This document shows positions 6,729-13,552 of a DNA stretch of 18,427 bases, one piece after another. How positions within the stretch are numbered: the first letter of the stretch is position 1; every line of letters starts with the position of its first letter. The DNA is from a bacterium (lineage in GTDB: Bacteria; Patescibacteriota; Minisyncoccia; UBA6257; GWB1-50-10), in assembly GCA_027310235.1 (NCBI GenBank), contig DAIDBF010000050.1:1-18427 (forward strand). Reading direction: 5' to 3'. The position numbers and the translations under genes were made by a program. The notes under the pieces were generated by a model. The model had not been told where the DNA came from, did not search any database, and was given only the letters and a program-made list of their open reading frames with translations.

Positions 6729-7480
6729 AACCGAGGGAAATCCGCAAGTCATATCAGAACGTGATGTCATTAAAAAAGTCGGTTGACCGTTTTTTAAAAG
6801 ACCCTTCTCTGGCACCGGCGTTCAGGATCACTCTCTTTCAGTTGGAGAAGGATATCAAGTCGGCGCGTTCCTTCTGGGGAGATTTAGAGAAAAAAGACCG
6901 AACAAGAAGATTCGCAGTTTGCGGTGATAAGCTACAGATCGGAGGGGGACGGCATTATCTCAAGGGTTTCGTGAACCTCGATTTTTTTCCTCCCGCAGAT
7001 GTCATCTGGGATTGTCGTTACGGACTCCCTTTCGGGAAAGGAAGCTTTAAGTTTGTGTTCTCTGAACATTTTTTTGAGCACATAGATTTTCCGATCTCGG
7101 CAAAAAAGGTGTTGCGGGAAATATACCGCGTTCTCAAACCAGGAGGAAGTGTGTTGTTGGGCGTTCCCGACGGAGGAAGAGTGGTGAAAGCGTATTATAA
7201 AAAAGAAAGGCAGTTCTTGGATCAATTGCGCGACAGGTGTTATTCTAGTCGTCGTCCTCCTGTCGAGATATATGGGGATTTGGATCTGGTAAATTACCTG
7301 TTTCGGGACCAGCTCGATAATCCCCATTATGCGGTGCATTACTGGGCTTATGACGAGAAATCGCTGGGGAATCTGCTCCGATCCGTCGGTTTCCGGAACA
7401 TGCGAAAATCGAGTTTCGACAAACGCTACTGTAATCAAGAAAGAGAGTTTTATTCGTTGTATATGAAAGCGGTAAAATAA
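6725..7480 (+). CDS. Class I SAM-dependent methyltransferase
   Basis: The protein (251 residues) has the Methyltransf_11-type Rossmann core: motif I LQIGGG at residues 70-75, the acidic residue that binds the SAM ribose in FVNLD (Asp86), a second acidic strand ADVIWD, FSEHFFEHI at about 112-120 (motif IV region) and YRVLKPGGSVLLGVPD after it. The first 65 residues form a charged helical extension. The C-terminal third (FRDQLDNPHYAVHYWAYDE) probably shapes the acceptor site. Family members methylate many small molecules, lipids or sugars; the acceptor is not evident. It is coupled by ATGA overlap to the preceding 457-residue gene and lies four bases before the CYTH gene. A decayed tail of a related gene sits at 3390-3455. 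Confidence 0.85.
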   Translation: MKPREIRKSYQNVMSLKKSVDRFLKDPSLAPAFRITLFQLEKDIKSARSFWGDLEKKDRTRRFAVCGDKLQIGGGRHYLKGFVNLDFFPPADVIWDCRYGLPFGKGSFKFVFSEHFFEHIDFPISAKKVLREIYRVLKPGGSVLLGVPDGGRVVKAYYKKERQFLDQLRDRCYSSRRPPVEIYGDLDLVNYLFRDQLDNPHYAVHYWAYDEKSLGNLLRSVGFRNMRKSSFDKRYCNQEREFYSLYMKAVK

Positions 7481-7662
7481 ATTTATGTTTGAAATCGAGT
7501 TCAGGGCAAAATTTAATAAGGAGAGATTCGATGAGTTGAAAAAGTATCTCGATGCGCACGCGAAAAATCTCGGTGACGATGATAAGGATTGTTACTACTA
7601 TATCTTTTCCGACAAGCTCCTGAAGCTTGTGCACAACACGTCGCAAAAAACCGCGAAAATCT
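7445..7662 (+). repeat. Direct repeat, copy 2 (intact locus)
   Basis: This is the intact counterpart of 3420-3637. It spans the end of the methyltransferase gene, the 4-base gap and the first 59 codons of the CYTH gene. Confidence 0.85.
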
Positions 7663-8027
7663 CCCTCAAACTGAACAGGATAGGCGAAGGAGCGATGTTT
7701 CCCGAGATCGAGGCCTACTTTCCTCAAGAGGAGTTTGATACGATGCACCGCCTGATCGATGCGCTTGGACTTCCCGCGAAGGTGATGTACGGCCCGCAGA
7801 AGCGCGTAAATTATGAGTATCGCGGCTGTGAAATTGCTCTGAAATGGAGTGATGCATGGGGTTATCATATGGAAATAGAACAGGTGGTTACCTCGCCGGA
7901 GGAACGTGAAAATGCGGAAAAGCAGATCCGCGAAGTTGCCGATGAGCTTGGCATTGCGCTTATGTCGGAAGAAGAATTGAAAAGGTTTACGAGAGAAGCG
8001 GAAAGTAAAGCAGATCCACATCCATGA
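7485..8027 (+). CDS. CYTH-domain protein (class IV adenylate cyclase / triphosphatase fold)
   Basis: The 180-residue protein opens with EIEFRAKF, the E-x-E-x-(K/R) signature that binds metal and triphosphate in CYTH tunnels. Later strands carry further charged residues that point into such a tunnel: ISLKLNR, FPEIEAYF, KRVNYEYRG, EIALKWSDAWG and YHMEIEQVV. The C-terminus is a charged helix followed by a short tail. CYTH enzymes hydrolyse inorganic or organic triphosphates, or cyclise ATP; which reaction applies is not visible. It starts four bases after the methyltransferase stop and its stop overlaps the start of the HD-domain gene (ATGA). Its first 59 codons are duplicated at 3460-3637. Confidence 0.85.
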   Translation: MFEIEFRAKFNKERFDELKKYLDAHAKNLGDDDKDCYYYIFSDKLLKLVHNTSQKTAKISLKLNRIGEGAMFPEIEAYFPQEEFDTMHRLIDALGLPAKVMYGPQKRVNYEYRGCEIALKWSDAWGYHMEIEQVVTSPEERENAEKQIREVADELGIALMSEEELKRFTREAESKADPHP

Positions 8028-8755
8028 ATCTGCGCCAAGGCCTACTCCAGCACGAAAAACCGATCCATCAGTTCCATGACCGGGATTCGCTCCAGTGGAT
8101 GATATCTCATAAGCCGAAATTTCTTCCTGGATGCCATCCCCTTCCGGGGGAATTTATCGAGGCGGTGCGAAAAAACAAACCCTGGGATCGCATGGATAAT
8201 CGGTGGTTTGCGAACGATCTCACCCGTGACGGGATACACGGTTTCCGGCATGCATGCAGGGTATCTCTCCTCGCGATGTATCTCGCCCTGGAGCACCACC
8301 CCCTCTCCGAGAAAGAACTTGCGGCAGTGATGTTTTCCGGCCTGCTTCACGACTGCCGGCGGAAAAACGACAATGCCGATCCTCGTCATGGCGCGAGGGC
8401 GGCCTTGTGGCTTGAAAGAAACCGGAATATTTTGCCCGGGAGACTTCAATCACTCATTCCGGCGATACGTTTCTCAATCTCGGTCCATAACGACCCCTAC
8501 CCCCGCTTCTCGGGGGCGGCTTCTTATAAAAAATATAAGCCATTCGTCGATCTCCTGAAGACCGCCGACGCGCTTGATCGTTATCGTTTTCCGAGAGCGG
8601 ATTGGTGGATTTCAAAAAAATTTATCGTTCTCCCCGCACATAAAAAAGGAATGGCATTCGCGTTTGAACTCGCATATCGAAGCGAATCGTTTTTCTTTAA
8701 AACCGCGGATAATAAGCGGGCGATACTTAGTTCATGGAACGAGCTCCAAAAATGA
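8024..8755 (+). CDS. HD-domain phosphohydrolase
   Basis: The 243-residue protein carries the HD superfamily metal site: HGFRH (His72 and His76), LLHD (His109-Asp110), a further His122 in DPRHGARAA, and KTADALDRYR with Asp182. Superfamily members hydrolyse nucleotides, dNTPs, (p)ppGpp, cyclic nucleotides or other phosphoesters; the sequence does not single one out. About 60 residues lie before the domain, and a beta-rich tail of about 60 residues follows. It is the last gene of the coupled run, sharing an ATGA with the CYTH gene. A CYTH fold and an HD fold joined this tightly suggest sequential action on the same phosphorylated compound. Confidence 0.85.
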   Translation: MNLRQGLLQHEKPIHQFHDRDSLQWMISHKPKFLPGCHPLPGEFIEAVRKNKPWDRMDNRWFANDLTRDGIHGFRHACRVSLLAMYLALEHHPLSEKELAAVMFSGLLHDCRRKNDNADPRHGARAALWLERNRNILPGRLQSLIPAIRFSISVHNDPYPRFSGAASYKKYKPFVDLLKTADALDRYRFPRADWWISKKFIVLPAHKKGMAFAFELAYRSESFFFKTADNKRAILSSWNELQK

Positions 8756-8797
8756 AATAGACCCCTGATTTAGAGAAGGAGAAAAAGGGATCTATTT
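8755..8797. terminator. Hairpin between the convergent HD and GreA-family genes
   Basis: AAATAGA (8755-8761) pairs with TCTATTT (8791-8797), extended by CCCT (8763-8766) with AGGG (8786-8789). It overlaps both stop codons. On the minus strand the stem is followed within a few bases by CATTTTTGG, so it works better as a terminator of the GreA-family gene. The plus-strand side has no T run. Confidence 0.6.
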
Positions 8798-9244
8798 GAT
8801 TGATGTAATGACAAAATGTTCTTTCCGAAAATGGACCTGGTCGCCCGCTTTTTTGCCGATCAACGCTTTTGCGAGGTCGGATTGGTAAGAAATGTTCTGC
8901 ATGTCGTATTCCGCGAGAACAAGGAAGCTTCCAATACGGATTTTTCTCCCATCATTTAACTCCAATATGGATCCGAACTTTACCGTCCCACTCGCGTCTT
9001 TCTTGGGTGTATACACGATGGCATTCTTTCGTATTCGATTGAAACGGTCCAATTGTATCACCACGAGGCTTCTTTGTTCTTTTACCGCTTCCTGTGGAAA
9101 ATCGTCATGTCCGAAGTTTTCAGTACTTTGTGCCGCAACTTCGGCCTGTTCTTCTCCAAGCTCCTTTATCCTTTCGTTCAGTGCGGTGATCTTGCCCTCC
9201 AGTTTTACCATGTCTTCAGGGAAAAAATAATATTTTCCTGGCAT
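8792..9244 (-). CDS. GreA/GreB family transcript cleavage factor
   Basis: This 150-residue protein has the two-domain layout of Gre factors: an N-terminal antiparallel coiled coil (about 10-75, MVKLEGKITALNERIKELG and EAVKEQRSLVVIQLDRFNRI) and a C-terminal FKBP-like domain ending in ISYQSDLAKALIGKKAGDQV. Known Gre proteins insert the coiled-coil tip into the RNA polymerase secondary channel and stimulate cleavage of backtracked RNA. The usual tip GDLSEN is replaced here by STENFGHDDF. Acidic residues are still present, so function may be kept, but this is a divergent subfamily. The start is firm: AAGGAG (9254-9259 on the plus strand, as CTCCTT) lies nine bases upstream of the ATG. Confidence 0.85.
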   Translation of the reverse strand: MPGKYYFFPEDMVKLEGKITALNERIKELGEEQAEVAAQSTENFGHDDFPQEAVKEQRSLVVIQLDRFNRIRKNAIVYTPKKDASGTVKFGSILELNDGRKIRIGSFLVLAEYDMQNISYQSDLAKALIGKKAGDQVHFRKEHFVITSIK

Positions 9245-9276
9245 GTGAAATATCTCCTTATTTATTTGCTGCAGTC

Positions 9277-9305
9277 AATGTATGCGGAAAGCAGGGGCTT
9301 GTCAA
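9277..9305 (-). promoter_or_regulatory. Promoter of the GreA-family gene
   Basis: On the minus strand a perfect -35 box TTGACA (plus positions 9300-9305) is followed by a 17-base spacer and TACATT (9277-9282). The leader would be about 25 bases and contains the AAGGAG ribosome binding site. This is the best promoter in the window. Confidence 0.75.
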
Positions 9306-9324
9306 TTTCTTGTTTGTGTCGTTG

Positions 9325-9365
9325 TCAAAAAATCGGGAACCGCAATTGTTAGATAAATTGCGGTT
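9325..9365 (-). terminator. Intrinsic terminator of the 79-residue minus-strand gene
   Basis: AACCGCAATT (9338-9347) and AATTGCGGTT (9356-9365) form a perfect 10-base-pair stem with an 8-base loop. On the minus strand, a run of six T follows four bases after the stem (CCCGATTTTTTG). The stem begins eight bases after the TAA of the gene. Confidence 0.75.
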
Positions 9366-9372
9366 CGTTTGC

Positions 9373-9612
9373 TTATTCACTGATCAAACACGCTGAATGG
9401 GTCCCCCTCTCAATTTTCTCCCGTGCCGAGTTGAAGCCCCTCAAGCTCCTTACCCGTTCTATCCCTATCTCTTTAAGTTCAAAGTTGGAATTGGAAATTT
9501 TCTTCCCGAACTTTTCCCTTATTATTTCTAATGATTTTCCTAAGAAGTAAGGACCGATGATACTCCCAGTGTTTTGGAGGGTAATGGCTGCAGCCACTAT
9601 GTTAACTTTCAC
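9373..9612 (-). CDS. Small orphan protein, 79 residues
   Basis: The start is the GTG at 9610-9612 (plus strand CAC), chosen because AAAGGAGG lies ten bases upstream (plus positions 9623-9630), the strongest Shine-Dalgarno sequence in the window. The longer reading in this frame would run into the promoter and coding part of the divergent surface-protein gene. The protein begins MKVNIVAAAITLQNTGSIIG and continues with a basic stretch (IIREKFGKKI) and ELKEIGIERVRSLRGF, ending in a Cys-containing tail. No membrane segment or known motif is apparent, and I do not recognise it. A dedicated terminator follows its stop, which supports it being a real transcription unit. Confidence 0.6.
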   Translation of the reverse strand: MKVNIVAAAITLQNTGSIIGPYFLGKSLEIIREKFGKKISNSNFELKEIGIERVRSLRGFNSAREKIERGTHSACLISE

Positions 9613-9679
9613 TTTAAAGGTACCTCCTTTTATTTTTCTCATCATACAACAAGGCATCTCGTTCGGCGAGTGTTTGATA

Positions 9680-9688
9680 TGATATAAT
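9680..9688 (+). promoter_or_regulatory. Extended -10 promoter of the surface-protein gene
   Basis: TGATATAAT at 9680-9688 is an extended -10 element (TG, one base, TATAAT). It lies 12 bases before the ATG at 9701. No matching -35 box is seen, as is common with extended -10 promoters. AGAAGAAAAG between the box and the start gives only a weak ribosome binding site. Confidence 0.6.
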
Positions 9689-9700
9689 AGAAGAAAAGAA

Positions 9701-12700
9701 ATGAACCCGAGGATCAAACTATACGGAGTGATAGCGGGTGTTCTCGCGCTTTTGATCGCGGGGTTTGCTCTTGCGGAAACTTTGAGTACCATCGATTCGA
9801 ATATTGTTACGGTTCCCACGCCGCCACTCGCTGGGTACTCGGCGTATTGCACGTCAATCAGCACCTCCACCATCTCCGTCTCATGGATTGGCAGCTTTAT
9901 CCCTCCTGCGACCGCGTCGCTCTATGGAAGCAATTCGTATAATGGCGCCGATACGGCAACCACACCCCTTACGCCGCCGCAAGACAGTGCAGGAAATTAT
10001 CTCGATCAAGGGCTTCCTGCGGGGACGCCGCGCTGGTATAGAGTCGATACGAAACTGAATGACGGGAGCGGCATGCTTATAAAAGGCACTCTTTTTACTT
10101 GTACCTCGGCCGTGATCTCGAGCGACACGCCGACGCGGCTTCTCGTATTCGCAAATGATCCGACTACGCTCTTTTTGAACTGGAAAGATAATGTGACGAG
10201 CACGGCGCCATATTCATTTGAAATCCAGAGGATTAAGGTAACGCCCAACACGCCGACTTCGACCGCGACGAGTTCTCCCGTGACCGCGGTTGACGTCCCC
10301 TTGCAATGGGTCGTTGCTGCAACCTCTACCCCGTATTACACGCTCATTGAACGGAGTACCTCGACGGCAACGGTACGCAGATTCGATCCGAAGAACGATT
10401 CCTCATATCAATCATTCTCAACCGGAAGCTGGGATCCGCTTGTCTCCGGGGATCCCCATACCTTCACCTATGACGATACCTCGATCCGGGATGCAACTCT
10501 TTATTACTACCGCTTCAAAACGTGCTCTTCGATTCCCATCGGAGGACTCTACACTACTCCGCTCTCGGGAAAGGAACAGTTCAATCCGGGATCGACGAAA
10601 CCTTCGCCCGCATGCAGTATTCCTAAGCCGTCCGACGCGGGGATGATTATTATGACTCCGCCTCTCGCCCCCGCGAATGTTACCGCGACTGCGAAATCTG
10701 ATTCGGCGATCGATCTCTCATGGACGAATCGTTCGGTGAATGCGACGGGGCTTATTATCGAACGTTCGATAGGAACGCAGAATAATTTCAGTATTCTTGC
10801 GAAACTGGGAAAGAATACCACTTCGTATTCCGATACGAATTTGAATGCGGGAACGCAGTATTACTATCGCATCCGCGCCTACAAAGACTTCGGCAATGGA
10901 ACCACGCTTTATTCGGACTGGGTGTTTGCCGATGCAATCACGGATTTTGACGTGATGGTGACCGTGACGGGAGGAGACGGATCGGTTTCGAGTAATCCTT
11001 CCGGAATAAGCAAGTGTACCTCGGCTTGTTCCGCCGTCTTCCCTTCGGGAACTTCGGTTACGCTTACCGCGACTTCTACGAAGGCGACTTCGACATTCAG
11101 TTTTTGGAGCGGAAACTGGTGCAATGGGAGTACGAATGCCTCATGCATAATATATGGGAATGCAAGTGTTTCCGCCCTGTTTAGCGCTTCAAATTCTTCT
11201 GTTCCTCTTTCGCAACAGATTCAAATTCTGAATCCCTCATCTTCCGGTGGTGCTTCCGCTTCAAAAACCTCGGGTACTTCCAATACATCGAATATCCTCG
11301 GTAATTCAGGTGTTTTTACCGCTTCTCCTCCGACGCCAAACAGCCCGCTCATTCTGAGCGTTGCCGGCATGACGGCATTGCCGGTCGGCCAGCAAGAATC
11401 TTGGTATATCGATGCTTCCGATCCCAATAATGAAACACTTACTTATTCTGCCACATGGGGAGACGGAACCGCAGCATCGCCGCCTCAATCATCGACAACG
11501 CTTACTCATACCTATAGTGCCACCGGAACGTATTTAATAACATTCTCGGTCACTAATAGCAGCGGTGCGACTGGCCAGATGAGCGTGTATGTAGATGTGG
11601 TTGTCGTTTCTCCTTCTAGTCCAACAGGAGCGGCTCCTACAAATCTTCAAGGGACCATAGTTTCTCCGCTTAAAGTTCTTCTCACGTGGGATCAAGCCCC
11701 CGGCGTCTCATTTGGTTACAGGGGAGGATATAACATATATAGAAATGGAAATTTATGGGCGCGAACTTCTCTGCTCTATCAGCTGAACTCGACAGTATTT
11801 TATGATGATATTTCGTGTCCAAGCACCTTACAATATCAAGTTCAATTATTCTCGTATGACAATACGTGGAATATTGTTCCATCAAGCCAGCTTTCAAATA
11901 TGGCAACAGTAGTGAATAGTGCATGCAATAATAATCCTACAGTTGCCGTACTCTCTCCGAATGGAGGAACGTATAAAACAGGCGACACTATCCATATTAC
12001 TTGGAAAGCGACTGGCGCTCCTTCTACCGCGGTGAGCATCTATAATCTACGGGCGGATAATAATTATTACGGAGTTCCTCCCGTCTTTGGAGTAACTACC
12101 AGCAATACGGTTTCGGCCCAGGGAATTGTGCTCGACACCGGGTTTTATGACTGGACAATTCCTTCTACATTTTCGCCAGGCCAGTATGTAGTTGTGGTAG
12201 GAAGTTCATATGCAATAACGGCGTACAGCGCACCATTTTCCATTACGAACGCACAGGCATCGCTTTTGGATGCCGTGGGAAGCATGCGCAATATCGTAGT
12301 GAAGAGCGTTACGATTGCGTGGAATACGTTCATGGAAGGGGTACATACAATTCTCTCGCTGTTTCGCGCGCGCGTTCCCATCGCGGAAGGGCAGTCGGGA
12401 AATATAAATTACGACGCGTATTTTGCGCAGGCAACCTCGACATCGCCTATCCCATCACAAAAAGACAAAGGGCTCCTCCCCGACACAGTGTATCTTTATC
12501 GCGTGCGGGCGGTGTACGGGAATGGACAGAAAAGTTTATGGTCGCTCATGACTGCGGGGAAGACGCTGAATGGCAACGCATATCAAAGCGGCACCATCGC
12601 GCCGATTTGCATCAATAACAGTTACTGCGATCAGAATAGCTCGGACGTTCCGAACTACCGGTATACGAATCAGACGGACGCTGCGAAAAACGAGCAAAGC

Positions 12701-12772
12701 GAACTGCAATGTAAAGTGAACGCCGACTGCCGCGACGTGGGACGATCGAGTCAGGTGTTTGAAGAACGATAA
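9701..12772 (+). CDS. Large modular surface protein (Fn3, InlB-type, PKD and Kre9-like domains)
   Basis: The 1023-residue protein starts with a basic end and a hydrophobic stretch (VIAGVLALLIAGFALAET), a signal peptide or membrane anchor. Ser/Thr-rich beta modules follow. Two poorly conserved Fn3-like regions fill about 30-310. A clear Fn3 domain spans ~320-410 (ANVTATAKSDSAIDLSW, YYYRIRAY). A bacterial repeat of InlB type spans ~415-497 (GGDGSVSSNPSG, FSFWSG, VSALFSAS). After a Ser/Asn linker come a PKD domain at ~547-637 (ATWGDGT, THTYSATGTYLITFSVTN), another Fn3-like region, a Kre9/KNH-like domain at ~745-850 (VAVLSPNGGTYKTGDTIHIT) and a final Fn3-like part at ~905-960. The tail contains spaced Cys residues. 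Such proteins act outside the cell in adhesion or envelope structure. Next to comF and pilus genes, a role in attachment is plausible but unproven. Confidence 0.85.
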   Translation: MNPRIKLYGVIAGVLALLIAGFALAETLSTIDSNIVTVPTPPLAGYSAYCTSISTSTISVSWIGSFIPPATASLYGSNSYNGADTATTPLTPPQDSAGNYLDQGLPAGTPRWYRVDTKLNDGSGMLIKGTLFTCTSAVISSDTPTRLLVFANDPTTLFLNWKDNVTSTAPYSFEIQRIKVTPNTPTSTATSSPVTAVDVPLQWVVAATSTPYYTLIERSTSTATVRRFDPKNDSSYQSFSTGSWDPLVSGDPHTFTYDDTSIRDATLYYYRFKTCSSIPIGGLYTTPLSGKEQFNPGSTKPSPACSIPKPSDAGMIIMTPPLAPANVTATAKSDSAIDLSWTNRSVNATGLIIERSIGTQNNFSILAKLGKNTTSYSDTNLNAGTQYYYRIRAYKDFGNGTTLYSDWVFADAITDFDVMVTVTGGDGSVSSNPSGISKCTSACSAVFPSGTSVTLTATSTKATSTFSFWSGNWCNGSTNASCIIYGNASVSALFSASNSSVPLSQQIQILNPSSSGGASASKTSGTSNTSNILGNSGVFTASPPTPNSPLILSVAGMTALPVGQQESWYIDASDPNNETLTYSATWGDGTAASPPQSSTTLTHTYSATGTYLITFSVTNSSGATGQMSVYVDVVVVSPSSPTGAAPTNLQGTIVSPLKVLLTWDQAPGVSFGYRGGYNIYRNGNLWARTSLLYQLNSTVFYDDISCPSTLQYQVQLFSYDNTWNIVPSSQLSNMATVVNSACNNNPTVAVLSPNGGTYKTGDTIHITWKATGAPSTAVSIYNLRADNNYYGVPPVFGVTTSNTVSAQGIVLDTGFYDWTIPSTFSPGQYVVVVGSSYAITAYSAPFSITNAQASLLDAVGSMRNIVVKSVTIAWNTFMEGVHTILSLFRARVPIAEGQSGNINYDAYFAQATSTSPIPSQKDKGLLPDTVYLYRVRAVYGNGQKSLWSLMTAGKTLNGNAYQSGTIAPICINNSYCDQNSSDVPNYRYTNQTDAAKNEQSELQCKVNADCRDVGRSSQVFEER

Positions 12773-12781
12773 CGCCTGAGA

Positions 12782-13504
12782 TCAGGAGGTCCGGGCGGCG
12801 GTAAGGGCGATAATCCGTTGTGCGCCCGCTTTTTTGAGGACTCTCGCCGCTTCGCGCATCGTTGCGCCGGAAGTCAAAACGTCATCCACAAGAAGAATAT
12901 TCTTTCCGCACACCGCTTCGGGGCTTTTTACCGCAAAACTTCCGTAGATATTTCTCGCTCTTGCTTCGCGGCTTTCCAGTGCGGTTTGGGAAGAAGTCGC
13001 TCTTATCCTCACGAGTGCGTCTTGGAGTATGGGCATCATGGAGCTACGAAGAGGGTGAGCGAGGAGCAGTGATTGATTGAACCCGCGCTTTCTGAGCTTT
13101 CGCGGGTGGAGGGGAATCGGGATAACGATGAAATTCGAGAACAGAATGCCGCCACGCGCCGCGCTTCGAAGGAAGTACGATTGCAGTGCTTCCCCCAAAG
13201 GTATCGCCGCGGTTTTGACTCCTTCGTATTTCAAGAGATGGATGAGTTCGCGGATTCTTTTATTTTCGTACTTCCATGGTGCGATTCCGGCGAATCGCGT
13301 TTCTGGGTGACACGAGGGAATCACGGGGGATCGCCTTCTGCAGAAAGGACAGAAGAATCCGATCGGAAAATCGAAAGGAATGGCGCAGTTCCCGCAGAGC
13401 CATCGCGATCGTTCCTCCGTCTTGAGATGGGCGCGGCACACAAGGCAGAGCGGCGGGAAAAGCACTGCCTCAAAGAAACGAAACAAGCGAGAGAGTGTTT
13501 GCAT
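12782..13504 (-). CDS. comF: ComF family protein (competence phosphoribosyltransferase-like)
   Basis: The 240-residue protein has the ComF layout. An N-terminal zinc ribbon has Cys20, Cys23, Cys37 and Cys40 (LCLVC, LCGNC), plus FCPFC at 52-55. The following core (LKYEGVKTAAIPLG, VIPIPLHPRKLRKRGFNQS) leads to the PRPP-binding loop LLVDDVLTSGATM near residues 204-216. In transformable bacteria ComF acts in the cytoplasm in handling incoming single-stranded DNA during natural transformation. The start ATG (13502-13504) has AAGGA five bases upstream. It converges on the surface-protein gene with only nine bases between stops and diverges from pilM within 48 bases, so the pilus and ComF promoters share one short intergenic region. 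Confidence 0.92.
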   Translation of the reverse strand: MQTLSRLFRFFEAVLFPPLCLVCRAHLKTEERSRWLCGNCAIPFDFPIGFFCPFCRRRSPVIPSCHPETRFAGIAPWKYENKRIRELIHLLKYEGVKTAAIPLGEALQSYFLRSAARGGILFSNFIVIPIPLHPRKLRKRGFNQSLLLAHPLRSSMMPILQDALVRIRATSSQTALESREARARNIYGSFAVKSPEAVCGKNILLVDDVLTSGATMREAARVLKKAGAQRIIALTAARTS

Positions 13505-13532
13505 GACAGTCCTTCTAGGGGTGTTGTTCTTA

Positions 13533-13541
13533 TGGTAAAAT
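13533..13541 (+). promoter_or_regulatory. Extended -10 promoter of the pilM operon
   Basis: TGGTAAAAT at 13533-13541 fits an extended -10 element. It ends 11 bases before the pilM ATG at 13553. No ribosome binding site is visible in the very short leader. Confidence 0.5.
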
Positions 13542-13552
13542 AAAATGTAGAA

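Noticed and set aside
7245..8021. Long minus-strand frame (258 codons) opposite the methyltransferase and CYTH genes
   Set aside because: It is the shadow of two well-supported coding genes, with no motif and no ribosome binding site.
9613..9873. Upstream extension of the minus-strand 79-residue gene in the same open frame
   Set aside because: It overlaps the promoter and the first 58 codons of the surface-protein gene, whereas a strong ribosome binding site marks the GTG at 9612 as the start.
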